Both the position numbers and the translations under genes were made by a program. A stretch of 64,000 nt of DNA from contig CAZSNT010000015.1 of NCBI GenBank assembly GCA_964607765.1, positions 1-64,000 of the forward strand, written 5' to 3'. This document shows positions 44,877 to 56,700 of the stretch, in pieces. The stretch is from CAZSNT01 sp964607765. Its GTDB lineage: Bacteria; Verrucomicrobiota; Lentisphaeria; Oligosphaerales; JABHEG01. The first letter of the stretch is position 1. Each line of letters opens with the position of its first letter. Below the pieces are notes generated by a model. That model did no database searches and was not told the origin of the DNA. It saw nothing but the letters and a program-made list of their open reading frames with translations.

Positions 44877-45191
44877 ATGGTCTACAAGAGAGCACTGGGC
44901 ACAGGTCTGGCAATGGCGACGCTGATTGCAGCGCTTGTCGCAGGCTGCGGTAAAGCGAAGGCTCCGGATATTGACACGACCCCATTCAGAGATGCCGTGC
45001 AGGTATACCTGGCGTCGAAGAGCATGGACCTGAAGGTGTTTGAGTTCAAGACGTTGGCCGTCGAGGACAACAACGCGGAGGCGGAGATCTCACTCGAGCA
45101 CGCCGGGGGCATGGTGGGCCCGAAAGTCAGGTGGCGCTTCTGGTTCGAGCGCAAAGCCGGGAAGTGGCAAGTCTCCAGGCACGAGTCGTGA
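44877..45191 (+). CDS. Small lipoprotein, unrecognised
   Basis: 104 aa. Basic start, hydrophobic core and lipobox LVAGC give a lipoprotein signal with the mature N-terminus at Cys24. The mature part (about 80 residues) has alternating strands and ends in RWRFWFERKAGKWQVSRHES, resembling small NTF2/DUF4878-like lipoproteins, which is only a guess. GAGGAGAAGG precedes the ATG. It follows the metalloprotease gene by 23 bp and probably shares its transcript. Confidence 0.75.
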   Translation: MVYKRALGTGLAMATLIAALVAGCGKAKAPDIDTTPFRDAVQVYLASKSMDLKVFEFKTLAVEDNNAEAEISLEHAGGMVGPKVRWRFWFERKAGKWQVSRHES

Positions 45192-45574
45192 GCGGCCGGG
45201 CGCAGGGCGCAGGATGCAGGATGCAGGCAGGCGGGCAGCGAACACCGAAATAGCGGGCAACGAACCCCACAGCCCTGTTCACTTCTCAGAAACGAGAGCG
45301 GAAACGCGTCCTTGGTCGGGCCGACACAGGGACGTGACGTCTGAGTTGCGCGACACGTTTGGTCTGTGCAGCCCGCTCGATACCGGGAGGATGGGCAGGA
45401 CAGCGCGCATTGTGTCGCCGCTGGCAACCTTCCTGCTAGTGGTGCGCCAAGCTATGAAGTCCCTCCTGCACCAGGCGAATGCTCGGGCCAACCAGACTTG
45501 CCGGTGTCTCGCGTCCCGCCGCGCCCCTCGAGTGTCGTGTGCGGAAGCGCGCGCGGGTTTGCGCGCGGAGCGGG
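45192..45574. other. Non-coding gap with degenerate heptanucleotide repeats
   Basis: Contains AGGATGC twice in tandem (45211-45224) plus a partial third copy, and a single GAACACC at 45241. No protein-like frame, strong hairpin or RNA signature was recognised in the remainder. Confidence 0.5.
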
Positions 45575-45603
45575 TTGCAATCGGGCGTATCCGTGCGTAT
45601 GTT
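45575..45603 (+). promoter_or_regulatory. Candidate promoter of the surface-protein operon
   Basis: TTGCAA, a 17-bp spacer and TATGTT. Transcription from here would give a leader of about 175 nt before the ATG at 45785. Confidence 0.4.
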
Positions 45604-45653
45604 GCTGATGTGGGTTAGCACAAGTAGGCTGGGCCAGGGAGAGGGCCGGCTAA

Positions 45654-45762
45654 GGCCAGGCGTGGCGTCTGGCTGTCGACGGGGTGTACACGTGGTCAGG
45701 CGGCTCGGCTGTGAGTCCGGGGGCCGTCAGGGTTTGGATTGTCCGACGCCGCGTCGTCGGAC
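45654..45762 (+). promoter_or_regulatory. Leader hairpins before the surface-protein operon
   Basis: Two stem-loops are visible: CCAG-CG around TGG near 45656-45672, and a perfect 8-bp stem GTCCGACG/CGTCGGAC at 45741-45762. The second ends 6 bp before the purine-rich ribosome site (GGAAGGAAGAGG), so it could affect translation. No known riboswitch class was recognised. Confidence 0.35.
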
Positions 45763-45784
45763 CACCGTGGAAGGAAGAGGCAAT

Positions 45785-47728
45785 ATGAGAGCTCATTGGA
45801 TGTGCGTTCCGGCGGCGTGTATCGCTTTGTTTTGGGGGGCAGCCCATGACGCTTCTGCCCAAGGCGGATTCCCCGTAACAGCGGCTTTCACGGTGGAAGT
45901 GTCGCCGTCCTTCCAAGGGGGCACTCAGAATCCCGTGCAGAATGTGATCCTGGACATCTATGAGCAGGATCCGGGGTTGAATCTGCCGCCCGACGAGACG
46001 CTCTGGAACACCGTTCCGGGCTCCAATCCACTCGAGTACCGCAACGCCATGCGCCTGGCAATCAACGGCGGGCACTATCCGTCCGAGAGTCTGGGCAATC
46101 CGGGCAACAAGACATGGACCGTCGAGGTCTACGTGCTTGACCAGTCCAGCTACCAGCTCTCATGGACTCTCGATCCCGACGCAGCCGACCCGACGCCCTT
46201 CTTGCCAACAAACGACCAGTCTCTGTTCCTTGAGGGCGGCCCTGGCAGCGTTGACCTGGATATGGAACAGGTCGCTACCATCCCGGCGCGCATCACCAAT
46301 ACCTCCGGCCAAGGTCGTGTCGATACCTACACCATTACGCTGGCCCGCGATCCCGCGATCGTGATCGCCCCAAGCGACGGGACAACCGAGATCGACGAGA
46401 CCGGCCCCACCAACGACACGTACGATGTGTCGCTCGCGTCGCCGCCGTCACAGAACGTGGACGTTCAGATCACGTACGATTCTGATCAGGTGAGTGTCTC
46501 GGGGGACACGGACGGGACGCACACCGTCACCTTCACACCTGCCAATTACTCGTCGCCCGTCACCGTGACCGTGCAGGCTGTCGACGACAACGTCGACGAG
46601 GCCAGTCCTCACTCAGTGAACATTACGCACGTGGGAATCAGCGGCGACCCGGACTACAGTCAGCTTGCCGGGGCGACCGTGAATGTGTCAATCACGGACA
46701 ACGACACCGCAGCCCTCCAGATCGTTCAGACCGGCGGCACGACGGAAGTGGCCGAGAACGGCGGCCAGGATACACTTGACGTGACGCTGGCCACCGAGCC
46801 GACCAGCAATGTCGTACTCACTGTCCAGAGCAGCGACACCAACCAGCTGACCGTAACCCCGGCAACGCTGACCTTCACGCCCGGCGACTACGACCAGGCC
46901 CAGACAGTGACGGTTACCGGCGTCAACGACAGCGACATCGGCAACCAGAACGGTACGGTCACCATCAGTGTGGATGACGCGCAATCCGACGACACGTATG
47001 ACCCGCTGGTCGACCAGCAGGTCAGCGTGACGCTGCTGGACGACGACGATGTGCTGCGCGCCAGCCACGCCCTGGTCGGCCGTGGCTACACGCCCGGTCA
47101 GACCGTTGATGTCACCTGCGAGTTCGGGCACCCGTCCGCGGAGAACGTCCTGGGCTTGGTCTGGCAGTTCCAGCTTCCCACCGGCTGGACGCTCGACAGC
47201 GTGCAGAGCGTCAGCGGCGGGGGCAGCCCCGAGGAGTCCGCTCAGCAGGGCGAGGAAGGAATGGTCCTCTTCACCGGCAACTTCACGGGCAATCCCGTTG
47301 TCTTTACGGGCACGTTCAACGTACCTGGGGATGCCTCGAACACATATAGCATGGTCAGCCTCGTCGACTACACGCTTTCGGGGGCCACCGGTACCGGACA
47401 GATCAACGCCACACCGGACCCGCTGCAGATCTCCGAAGCGCCTGCAACACACTCGGGTGACTACGACGGCAACTGGGTCATCAGTACGCTGGAAGCGAAT
47501 CGTGTGTTGATCTACTGGCGGGCCGGCGCCTACCATATCAGTGCCGGGCAGCCAGACGGCTTTCTGCCCGGTGCGGGCGACCAGAACGGCGTCCCCCACT
47601 CGGCTGACTACGACGGCAACTGGGTCATCAGTACGCTGGAAGCGAATCGCGTGTTGATCTACTGGCGAGCCGGCGCCTACCATGCCGATGCCGGCCAGCC
47701 CGACGGGTTCCTGCCGGGACCAGAGTAA
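45785..47728 (+). CDS. Exported Calx-beta protein with cohesin-like module and dockerin-like repeats
   Basis: 647 aa, start fixed by GGAAGGAAGAGG. Signal peptide ending near ASAQG (residue 27). Residues about 168-418 hold two Calx-beta-like units (VTFTPANYSSPVTVTVQAVDD, then LTFTPGDYDQAQTVTVTGVND). Residues about 422-551 are a beta domain with YTPGQTVDV, LPTGWTLDSVQ and a closing ATPDPLQISE; the same domain opens the next protein. The C-terminus has two copies of an acidic dockerin/EF-hand-like unit, YDGNWVISTLEANRVLIYW then RAGAYH, 49 residues apart. Similar PaGWT-domain plus repeat endings occur in Lentisphaerae/Kiritimatiellae surface proteins. Probably cell-surface and calcium-binding. 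Confidence 0.8.
   Translation: MRAHWMCVPAACIALFWGAAHDASAQGGFPVTAAFTVEVSPSFQGGTQNPVQNVILDIYEQDPGLNLPPDETLWNTVPGSNPLEYRNAMRLAINGGHYPSESLGNPGNKTWTVEVYVLDQSSYQLSWTLDPDAADPTPFLPTNDQSLFLEGGPGSVDLDMEQVATIPARITNTSGQGRVDTYTITLARDPAIVIAPSDGTTEIDETGPTNDTYDVSLASPPSQNVDVQITYDSDQVSVSGDTDGTHTVTFTPANYSSPVTVTVQAVDDNVDEASPHSVNITHVGISGDPDYSQLAGATVNVSITDNDTAALQIVQTGGTTEVAENGGQDTLDVTLATEPTSNVVLTVQSSDTNQLTVTPATLTFTPGDYDQAQTVTVTGVNDSDIGNQNGTVTISVDDAQSDDTYDPLVDQQVSVTLLDDDDVLRASHALVGRGYTPGQTVDVTCEFGHPSAENVLGLVWQFQLPTGWTLDSVQSVSGGGSPEESAQQGEEGMVLFTGNFTGNPVVFTGTFNVPGDASNTYSMVSLVDYTLSGATGTGQINATPDPLQISEAPATHSGDYDGNWVISTLEANRVLIYWRAGAYHISAGQPDGFLPGAGDQNGVPHSADYDGNWVISTLEANRVLIYWRAGAYHADAGQPDGFLPGPE
47461..47683 (+). repeat. 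Near-identical 76-bp duplication encoding the dockerin-like units
   Basis: Copies at 47461-47536 and 47608-47683 differ at two positions, both silent (Arg codons). The flanking parts of each unit are more diverged. Confidence 0.9.
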
Positions 47729-47734
47729 TCGCGA

Positions 47735-47750
47735 CGTGGCTTCTGCCACG
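47735..47750 (+). terminator. Hairpin between the first two surface-protein genes
   Basis: Perfect stem CGTGGC/GCCACG with loop TTCT, just after the stop codon; a TTTTT run follows 12 bp later. That distance is too long for a standard terminator, so it may cause partial termination or protect the 3' end of the upstream message. Confidence 0.35.
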
Positions 47751-47795
47751 CGTTTGGCGGATTTTTCCAGAACACTAGAGAATAAGGGAAGTGCG

Positions 47796-50700
47796 ATGAA
47801 GAATACCAGGTACGCGACAAGCATCCGGAAAGCTTCGGCGTGGATTCTCCTCACGGCAAGTGTTACCGCGACCACATCCGTTCGCGCAGCGGTCGAGATT
47901 ACGCATAACGTGACAGGCGGCAAGTACAGCCCGGGACAGGCCCTGTCCGTCGATCTGGTGATTGGCGGGGATACCCTCGAGGCCCCGTTGCGCGGGTTGG
48001 CTATCACGCCGACACTGCCTGCCGGTTGGACACTGGGAGCGGCACAGGGGACGGGCGACGACACGGCAATGACCATCGAGCTCGCTCCTGCAGGCGACAG
48101 CTATCTGTGGTCCGGCGGAGATGCGGGCGCCTTCCCCATAACGATTACCTATGCAGTCAACACGACTGCTCAGTCGACCGGCGACAAGGACATCCGTTCG
48201 AGTGTAAATGTAACGGACGGCAACTACGACCCTTTCGCTACGAGTTTCTGGGCCACCCCCGACCCGCTGACCCTCAGCGAGCTCAAGCTTTTCAACACCA
48301 TGCCCGACGCTGCAACGGTCAACGAGGACACCGAAGACAACATCATCGATGTTCTGGGCAATGACACGGACGATGGCGGGACCACGGTTACTCAGGCGCT
48401 GGCGAACGACCCGACCGGCGTGCTGGCACAGGCGAAGGTGACGGCGCTGAACGGGCAGCAGGCAGATCAGGACGGCAACACGGACGACATCAACACGACC
48501 AACGGCCAGGTTTTCCTCGAGAACGGCGTGGTCTTGTACGATCCGAACGAGAATTTCTTCGGCCAGGACACGTTTACTTACACCGCGGAGGATGGCGACG
48601 GCAACTCAGATACCGCAACCGTGACCGTCACGGTGGACAATGTCAACGACTTGCCGCAGCTCGATCTATGGGGCGGGCCGTTGCTGTACGTGGAGGATTC
48701 AGGGCAGCAGTTGCTGAACGGGCAGCAGGGCAACGTCAACGTCACGGATCAGGAAGGCACGGACTTCAACGGCGGTCAGCTGATTGCGTACATGCCTTCT
48801 TATGTACCGGCAAACAACGTGTTGAGCGTGATGCATGAAGGCAACGCCGCCGGTCAGATCGGCGTCGGCGGCGGCACGGTGTCCTACGGCGGCCAGCCGA
48901 TCGGCACAATAGCCGGCGGTCAGGACAGCGACCTTGTCATCAGTCTCAACGCAGCCGTGGACACGACGACCATCCGGGCGCTGATCAGCGGGCTCACCTA
49001 CGCGAATGCGAGCCAGGATCCGTCGGAAGAACACCGCAAGGTCCACGTTTTCCTCGATGACGGCGACTCCGCCGCGCAGGTTTCTTCCCACGTGTTTGGC
49101 GTGGACATCATGCAGGCCCGGAACGCGGACGGAACGTTCATGTTCATGCTGGACGTGGAGACGGACAGCTCGGTCAGAAGCATTGATGTCACCACGCCCG
49201 GGAGCAGGGGCGCGTTCACGCTCACGCAGCAGGGGCTCGCCCAAGGCGGCGTGGAACGGGGATATTGGGCGGACCGGCATTCCGGACGGGCGGAGTGGTA
49301 CGTGGAAGCGGAGCAACTGGCGTCTCTGGACGCTTACGGTGACGGCGACTACACCCTGACATTCAACTACGTGAACGGCACCGACAGCGGGCCTGTGACG
49401 GTCCCGTTCGGCCCGTGGGGCCTTCCCAGTGACCCCACCATGGCGCTTGTCAATCCTGGCGGCGGCGTTGATGACACTTCCTACTACTCTTTCCTCGGCA
49501 GCATCGACCCGAGCGCTCACATCGTTATGCTCATGGCAGAGAGTGGCGACGACGACACGGACGAGTTGTACCCGGTTAGCGCCACGCAGTCGGACACGTT
49601 CGGGGATATGGACATAGGGGACGGCGTGTGGGAGACGGAAGTGCTGGTGGCATACGCCGCCCGCTCAACGGTGGACGGTATTCCCACGACGACTCGCAAG
49701 GGCGCCTTGGTCAGAGACGAAGTAGTCAGAGGCAACGTCTACACCATCTCCGGCACGATCGCGTACGGGCAGGGCGTGGCCGTGCCGCCGACCGGCACGC
49801 TGGGCGCCGATATCCAGGTTCTGGACGGACAGTTCACTCGCTACGCGGGCGAAGCGGAAGTGACGGGCAATACCTACTCGGTGCGCGTACCCCCCGGCAC
49901 GTACTACGTGCAGGCGCTCCACGACACGAACGACAACCGCAGCCACGACTATCTCGAGCCGTCCGGGCTCTACGACAACAACCCGCAGTGGCCCGGTACA
50001 CCCATCGTGATCACGAACGCAGATGCTCCCGGGAGGAACATCACGCTGCAACCGAATCAGGGCGATGGTGGCGGCGGTCTGCCTACACGCACCGTGGTCG
50101 TTGAGTCGGTTAACGATGCGCCCACGGTCGCCGCAACTCAGGCGAACCTGGTCACCACCGAAGGCGACAACGCCACGGTCATTGACGGTGCGCTGGCGGT
50201 GGCTGATGCGGACGATTCCGCCTTGAATGGCGCAACCGTGGCCATCACGGCCAACTACGTGCAGGGCGAGGATGTGCTGGCTTTCCAGACCACGCCCCAG
50301 ATCGTCGGCAACTGGAATGCCGGCAACGGCACGCTCACGCTGTCCGCGGCAACGGCGACCAGCCCCACCGTAGCCGAGGTCCAGGCCGCGTTGCGGACTG
50401 TCACCTACCAGAACACCAACGGCAATGATCCAGACGTGCAGACGCGTACCGTCACGGTCACGGTCACTGACTGCAACTCGGACGGCATCGGTTCGGTGGT
50501 CCCGGGCACGCTGACCGGCATGGATACACGTGATGTTGAGGTCACGGCCGTTAACGATGCGCCAACGATGAACGCGACCGCTGCCGCCCTGGATTATACC
50601 GAGGGTGACGGGCAGGTTGCCGTGGACGCCGGTGTCACGCTGGCAGACGTGGACGATGACAACATGACCGGTGCGGAAGTCCGGATTACGACGAACTATG

Positions 50701-53700
50701 ACAACGGCGAGGACCGGCTGGCGTTTGTGGATCAGGGCGGCATCACTGGCGACTTCAACATCACTGAAGGCAAACTCACCCTGACCGGCGGCGCCACCAA
50801 TGCCGCCTACCAGGCCGCGTTGCGGACAGTTACCTATGAGAACCAGAACACGGGTGACCCCGGGCTGGGGCCACGCACGGTCGAGCTCAAAGTGAGTGAC
50901 GCCAACAGCGACGGCGAGGGCGGCGGCCGGGTGGCGCAGTGGTCGACTCCCGTCACGCGCACCATCAACATCGCTGCTGTCAACGACGCGCCCGATATCA
51001 CCGGCAGCGGGACGGCTCTGCCCTACACCGAGGGCGACGCAGCGGCGGCCATTGACAACACCATCAACGTGACGGACCTTGACGACACGAATATGAACGG
51101 CGCGACCGTGGTTGTCTTTGCCGGCTACCAGAGCGGCGCGGACGTGTTGGATTACCCGGCACAGATCGGAAATATCACCGGCAGTTTCACCGCGGGCAAT
51201 GCCACGTTGACGCTGCAGGGAAGCGACAGCAGGGCGAACTACGTCACCGCCCTGCGTTCGATCACCTACCAGAACACGAGCGAGGCCCCGACCGAGGCGG
51301 CACGCACGATTCGGTTCACGGTGACGGACAGCAACAGTGCCGGCAATGGCGGCACTCGTGCTGCTCTCAATGACGTGTTCGATCGCGTCGTCAATGTGGA
51401 CGCGAAGAACGATGCGCCGCGGGTGCTGGTAGCGGACTTGGACTTGGACTATACCGAGGATGACGGTGCGGTCGCGCTGGATGCCGCCTTCACGCTGAGC
51501 GATGTGGATGACACGCAGATGGCCGGTGCGACAGTCGTGATCAGCGCGAACTACCAGAATGGTGAGGATGTGCTCGCTCTGCCCGCGCCTGTCAATAACA
51601 TCACCGGCGCCTGGAATGCGGGGACGTTGACGCTGCAGGGCGCTGACACAGTGGCCAACTACCAGACGGCGATCCGCACTGTGACCTACGAGAACACGAA
51701 CGCCGGCAACCCCAATACATCCACCAGAACCGTCACTGTGACGGTAACGGACAGCAACTCGGGCGGCATTGGTGATCGGGCCGCTCTGGCCGGCAACGAC
51801 ACGCGTGATATCACCGTGGCTGCGCGCAATGATGCGCCCGTGCTGGACGGCTCGGGCGATCTCGTTCTCACCGCGATCGATGAGGATGTGCAGGACGGCA
51901 ACAACGCAGGTGACACTGTCGCAGCACTGCTCGCGAGCGACGGCGGCACCCCAATCACAGACGCGGACGGTGCAGCACAGGACGCGATTGCAGTGACTGG
52001 TGCAGACAGCTCCAACGGCGCGTGGGAGTACGACACGGGCGCTCGCGGATGGACAGGCTTTGGCACGCCGGCCCCGAACAATGCCGTGCTGCTGGACGCT
52101 GACGACAAGATCCGTTTCGTGCCGAACGCTGACTGGAACGGCGCGGTGAATCCCGGCATCACGTTCCGTGCCTGGGACGAAACGACGGGCACTTCCGGCG
52201 ACACGGGTGTGGACACCACAACCAACGGCGGCACGACTGCATTCAGCACGGCCACGGAAACGGCCGCAATCACGGTGAACTCGATCAATGACACGCCGGT
52301 TGCGTACGATGCCTTCGAGAGTGTGTTGGCCGGGCAGCAGCCGGCGCAGGTGCGGGAGATCACACTTCGCGCGACTGACATCGACTCGGCCGTTGCCGAG
52401 TATTGGGTGAGCGTGAACGGCGGCAACGACTGGACCATGCTGCAGGCGGGCGACCCGACCGACGTGGATGCGACAGCCGGGGGCGCCGCCCTCGAACTGG
52501 TCGCTGCTGTTCCTGCGCAGGGCAACCCCCCGGTGGACGTTGAGGTGAAGGTGCGGTACACGCTGCCTGCCGGCAACGTTGCCCCGGACTTCACCGACAC
52601 ATTCCTGTTCCGGACAAAGGACGCCGAGGCCGCGCCGACCAGGACCGATCTCTGGTCGAACAACGCGACCGTGACTGTTCGCACAGGTGTCATTACGACG
52701 CTGACCAGCCAGACAGCGGAGACCGCGGAAGACGCTGGCGCGGCCAACCACCAGGCCACGTTCACCGTTGAGCTGGCGTTTGCTCCGGGGGCGGGCGAGG
52801 TCGTTACCGTGGACATGGTGTCCAGCGACACCACGGAAGGGGCGATCGATCCGACCACACTCGCCTTTACTGCGGCCAACTGGAACGTGCCGGCCGCGGT
52901 CACGGTGACCGGTGTGAACGACGACGTGGATGACGGCGACATCGGGTACCAGATTGACTTTGACGTGGACAGCACGGATGACGGGTCCGCGTTCGAAGAC
53001 TTCCCGGTCACGCCGCTGGCGCTGACGAATATCGACGATGACACGGCCGGCGTTACGGTGTCGGAAGCCACGGCGAATGTCACCGAGGGTGGTGCTACGG
53101 ACACCTATACCGTGGTGCTCGACTCCGAGCCGACGCAGAATGTGGCCGTGACGCTGAACTACGATGAGAACCAGCTCGGGCTCGGCGCCAGCCGCGGCGC
53201 GCTTCAGCTTGACTTCACTCCGGCCAACTGGGACACGGCGCAGACCGTGACCATCACGCCGGTTGAGGATGACCTGGTCGAAGGGCCGCAGCAGGTTGTG
53301 ATCCAGCAGGTCGTGGCCAGCACGGATGCGCTCTACAACGGTGGCGACCCGGACGTGGGCGACGTCACGGTGAACGTGACGGACAACGACACGGCGACCG
53401 TCGCCTTCCAGGCAGCGACCGGCGCGACAGCCAACGAGGCGGCGGCCACGCACAACGTACAGGTCGCCCTGGCAATCAACTCGACGCCTGCCAACGGCCG
53501 GCTGGGCGCTGTTGTGACTGTTGATGTGACCGATCAGGGCAGCGGCAGCGCCACGAGCGGCGTTGATTACACCGCGCTGCCCGCCGGCAAAAGGACGATC
53601 CAGTTCCCTGTCAATTCGCAGGCTGGAACACTGCCCGCGGGCATCGATGTACAGCCCGACCTGCTGATCGAAGGTGACGAGACGATTGATCTGGGCCTGG

Positions 53701-56700
53701 CCGTTACCGGCGGCCCCGCAACAGCTGTCGCACCCACAGCGCACACGGCCACGATCACCGACGACGATTTCGCTACGGTCGCGTTCGTGAACGCCACGAG
53801 CAACACGGGTAACGAGGCCACCGCGGCGCACAACGTGGTGGTCGAGCTCTCGACCACGGCCGGCGGCACGCTGGCCGGACCTGTGACGGTCGATGTCACG
53901 GATCAGTTGACCGGCTCGGCGACCAGCGGCACGGACTACACCGCGTGGCCCGGCAACGAGAAGACCGTGCAGTTCGCTGCCGGCTCCCAGAATGGCAGCC
54001 AGCAGAACGTTTCGATCGACGTGCAGCAGGACGACTACGTGGAAGGTGACGAGACGGTTGCTCTCGGGCTGGCGGTGGCCGGCGGCGTCGCGACCTCGGT
54101 TGCGCCCACGGCGCACACGACCACGATCATAGACGACGACACGGCCACGATCGCGTTCCAGAACCCCGTGAGTGCGACGAACGACGAGGCCGGCGCGACC
54201 CACAACGTGAACGTGGAACTCGTCATCGATTCGACCCCCGCGGGCGGCAAACTTGCGGCCCCCGTCTCGGTTGACATCACGGATCAGACCACCGGCTCGG
54301 CGGCCAGCGGCACGGACTACACGGCGTGGAACAACAACAAGAAGACCGTGCAGTTTGCGGCCGATTCCCAGGCCGGCACGCAGCCGGTTGGCATCGACGT
54401 GCTCCAGGATGCGTTGGTTGAGGGCGATGAGACGGTTGTTCTTGGCCTGGCTGTCGTGGGTGCCGGCCCCGTTCAGGATGGCGCACAGACGGCGCACACG
54501 GCCACGATCACGGACGACGATATTGCCACGGTCGCCTTCAATCAGGCTGCCAGCGCGACGGTGGACGAACAGACTGCTACGCACGATGTCGCGGTGGACC
54601 TGATGATCAACTCGACGCCTGCCGGCGCGACGCTGGTGCAGGCTGTTGTGGTGGACGTGACTGACCAAGGCACGGGCACGGCCACGAGCGGCACGGACTA
54701 CACGGCCTGGACGAACAACAAGAAGACAATCCAGTTTGCTGCCGGCACGGGCGCGGCGTCGCAGAACGCCGGGATCGACGTGATTGACGATCCGTCGCGC
54801 GAGGGAGATGAGACGGTCGACCTCGACTTGACGATTGTGAGCGGCATTGCGGCCGCGGTCAATCCGAGCGCGCACACGGCCACCATCAAGGACGACGACG
54901 TTCCGGGCGTGACGATTTCGAAGGCGAACGGGGCCGTGACGGAAGGTGGCGCAGGGGACAGCTACACCGTCGTGCTGAATACGCAGCCGACAGCCAATGT
55001 CACGGTCACCGTGCACTACGACGACAGTCAGATCAATACGGCAAAGGCGACACGGGCTCCGAACACGACGGATCTGACCTTTACGCCGACCCTTTGGGGC
55101 CAGGCGCAGACGGTCAACGTAGCCGCCGTGGACGACACGATCGTGGAAGGCACGCACAACGCCGCGATCACTCACAGCTCCGCGAGTGCCGATGCCGACT
55201 ACGCGCAGGGCGCGATTGCAATTAACAACATTGACATTGGCATCACGGACAACGACACGGCCACGGTCGAGTTCAACACGGCAACCACTCAGGCTAACGA
55301 AGGCGATCCGCAGTTCGGCATAGGTGTGGCGTTGAGGACCAGCCCAACGGGTGCGACCCTGGGGGCAGCCGTGACGGCGGACGTCAGGGATCTCGGCACG
55401 GGGACTGTCACCGACGACTACCAGCAGGTGGGCACGAGCACGTACACCTTCAACGCGGGCGCCCAAGACGGCGACGTCGTGACGCAGAACTTCGGCATCA
55501 ACGACGATCGGCCCTACGAGGATCCCGAGACCATCAATTTCGTGCTTGAGAACGTGACTGGGCAGGCGACGCTGGGCACGGTGACGAACCACACGGTGAC
55601 GATTGTGGACAACGATCCGGACGCGCAGTCGGCGCGCGGCTTCACCAAGGCCGGCGAGGCCACGCAGGACGGCAAGCACATTGAGCTGCTCGTTACGGAC
55701 GAGACCAACACCGGCGCCAGCCTGACTTACTGGGCTGGGAAAGGGCCGTTCAACCCGCAGCAGCCGCTGGTGGCTCCCAACCCGCTCGACGACAATGATC
55801 TGACTGCGCTGAACGGCGCAACCACGTGGCAGGGCGGCACGCTTGAAGTTCTTCAGGTGCAGCAGGTTTCCGGGCCGACCCGGGCGCAGTTCGTGATGAA
55901 GGCCATCGTCAAGTACACGCCGCCGCCGGCCGTGGGCGGCAAACTGTTCCGCGGTCTGGACAAGTTCTACTACGTGGTGAAGGACGAGAACGACACCGGC
56001 GTGTCCATCGCCATGCTCGTCCAGATCACGGTCGGCACGCCGCCGTGGTACCCGTACATCGCCTGGGACGACGCGACGGTGGGTTTCTACCAGGTTCGGA
56101 TTGTCGACAAAGCTACCGGTGCGCAGGCATTCGCCACGAACATCAGCGGCCGTACGGTCGTTGATCCGTACGCCTACATCAGTCGCGGCAGCACGGGGCT
56201 GGAGGAAGGCGACTACGAGGTGTACTACCGCGAGCTGGACGCCGGCACGGGCGCGTGGGGCGCGTGGGTACAACTGGATGACATCACCGTGGAGTATCCG
56301 GACGCCACGCAGCCGACGCAGTTGGCTGAAATGGCTGAGACGGACGGGACCCGGGCTGCGACTGGCAACTGGAACTTCGAGTTCCTGCCCGAGTGGGCGG
56401 CGGGTTACGTGATGGAGATTTACTACCAGGAGGCCACGGGCGCGTGGGCGCTCGTGCGCACGTTCGAGGTGGTGTTCCAGCCGGATGCCGACGGTGTTGT
56501 CCTGCTCAATCAGTTGGTCGAGAAGTACGGCGTGTATCTCGGACGCGAGGGGTGGTACAAGTGGCGCGTGCTGGGCTTCAACCCGGAGGGTGACGGGCCG
56601 TGGTCTGCGGAGCGCCAGTTCCAGGTGGCTGCGGTGCCGGATCCGACCGAGGAACCGCCACGGGTCGATGCCGCCACTATGCGTCCGGGCGCCGTGAACG

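Noticed and set aside
45040..45618. 192-codon plus-strand frame overlapping the lipoprotein gene
   Set aside because: Ser/Arg-rich out-of-frame translation of the lipoprotein followed by repeat DNA; no ribosome site and no domain.
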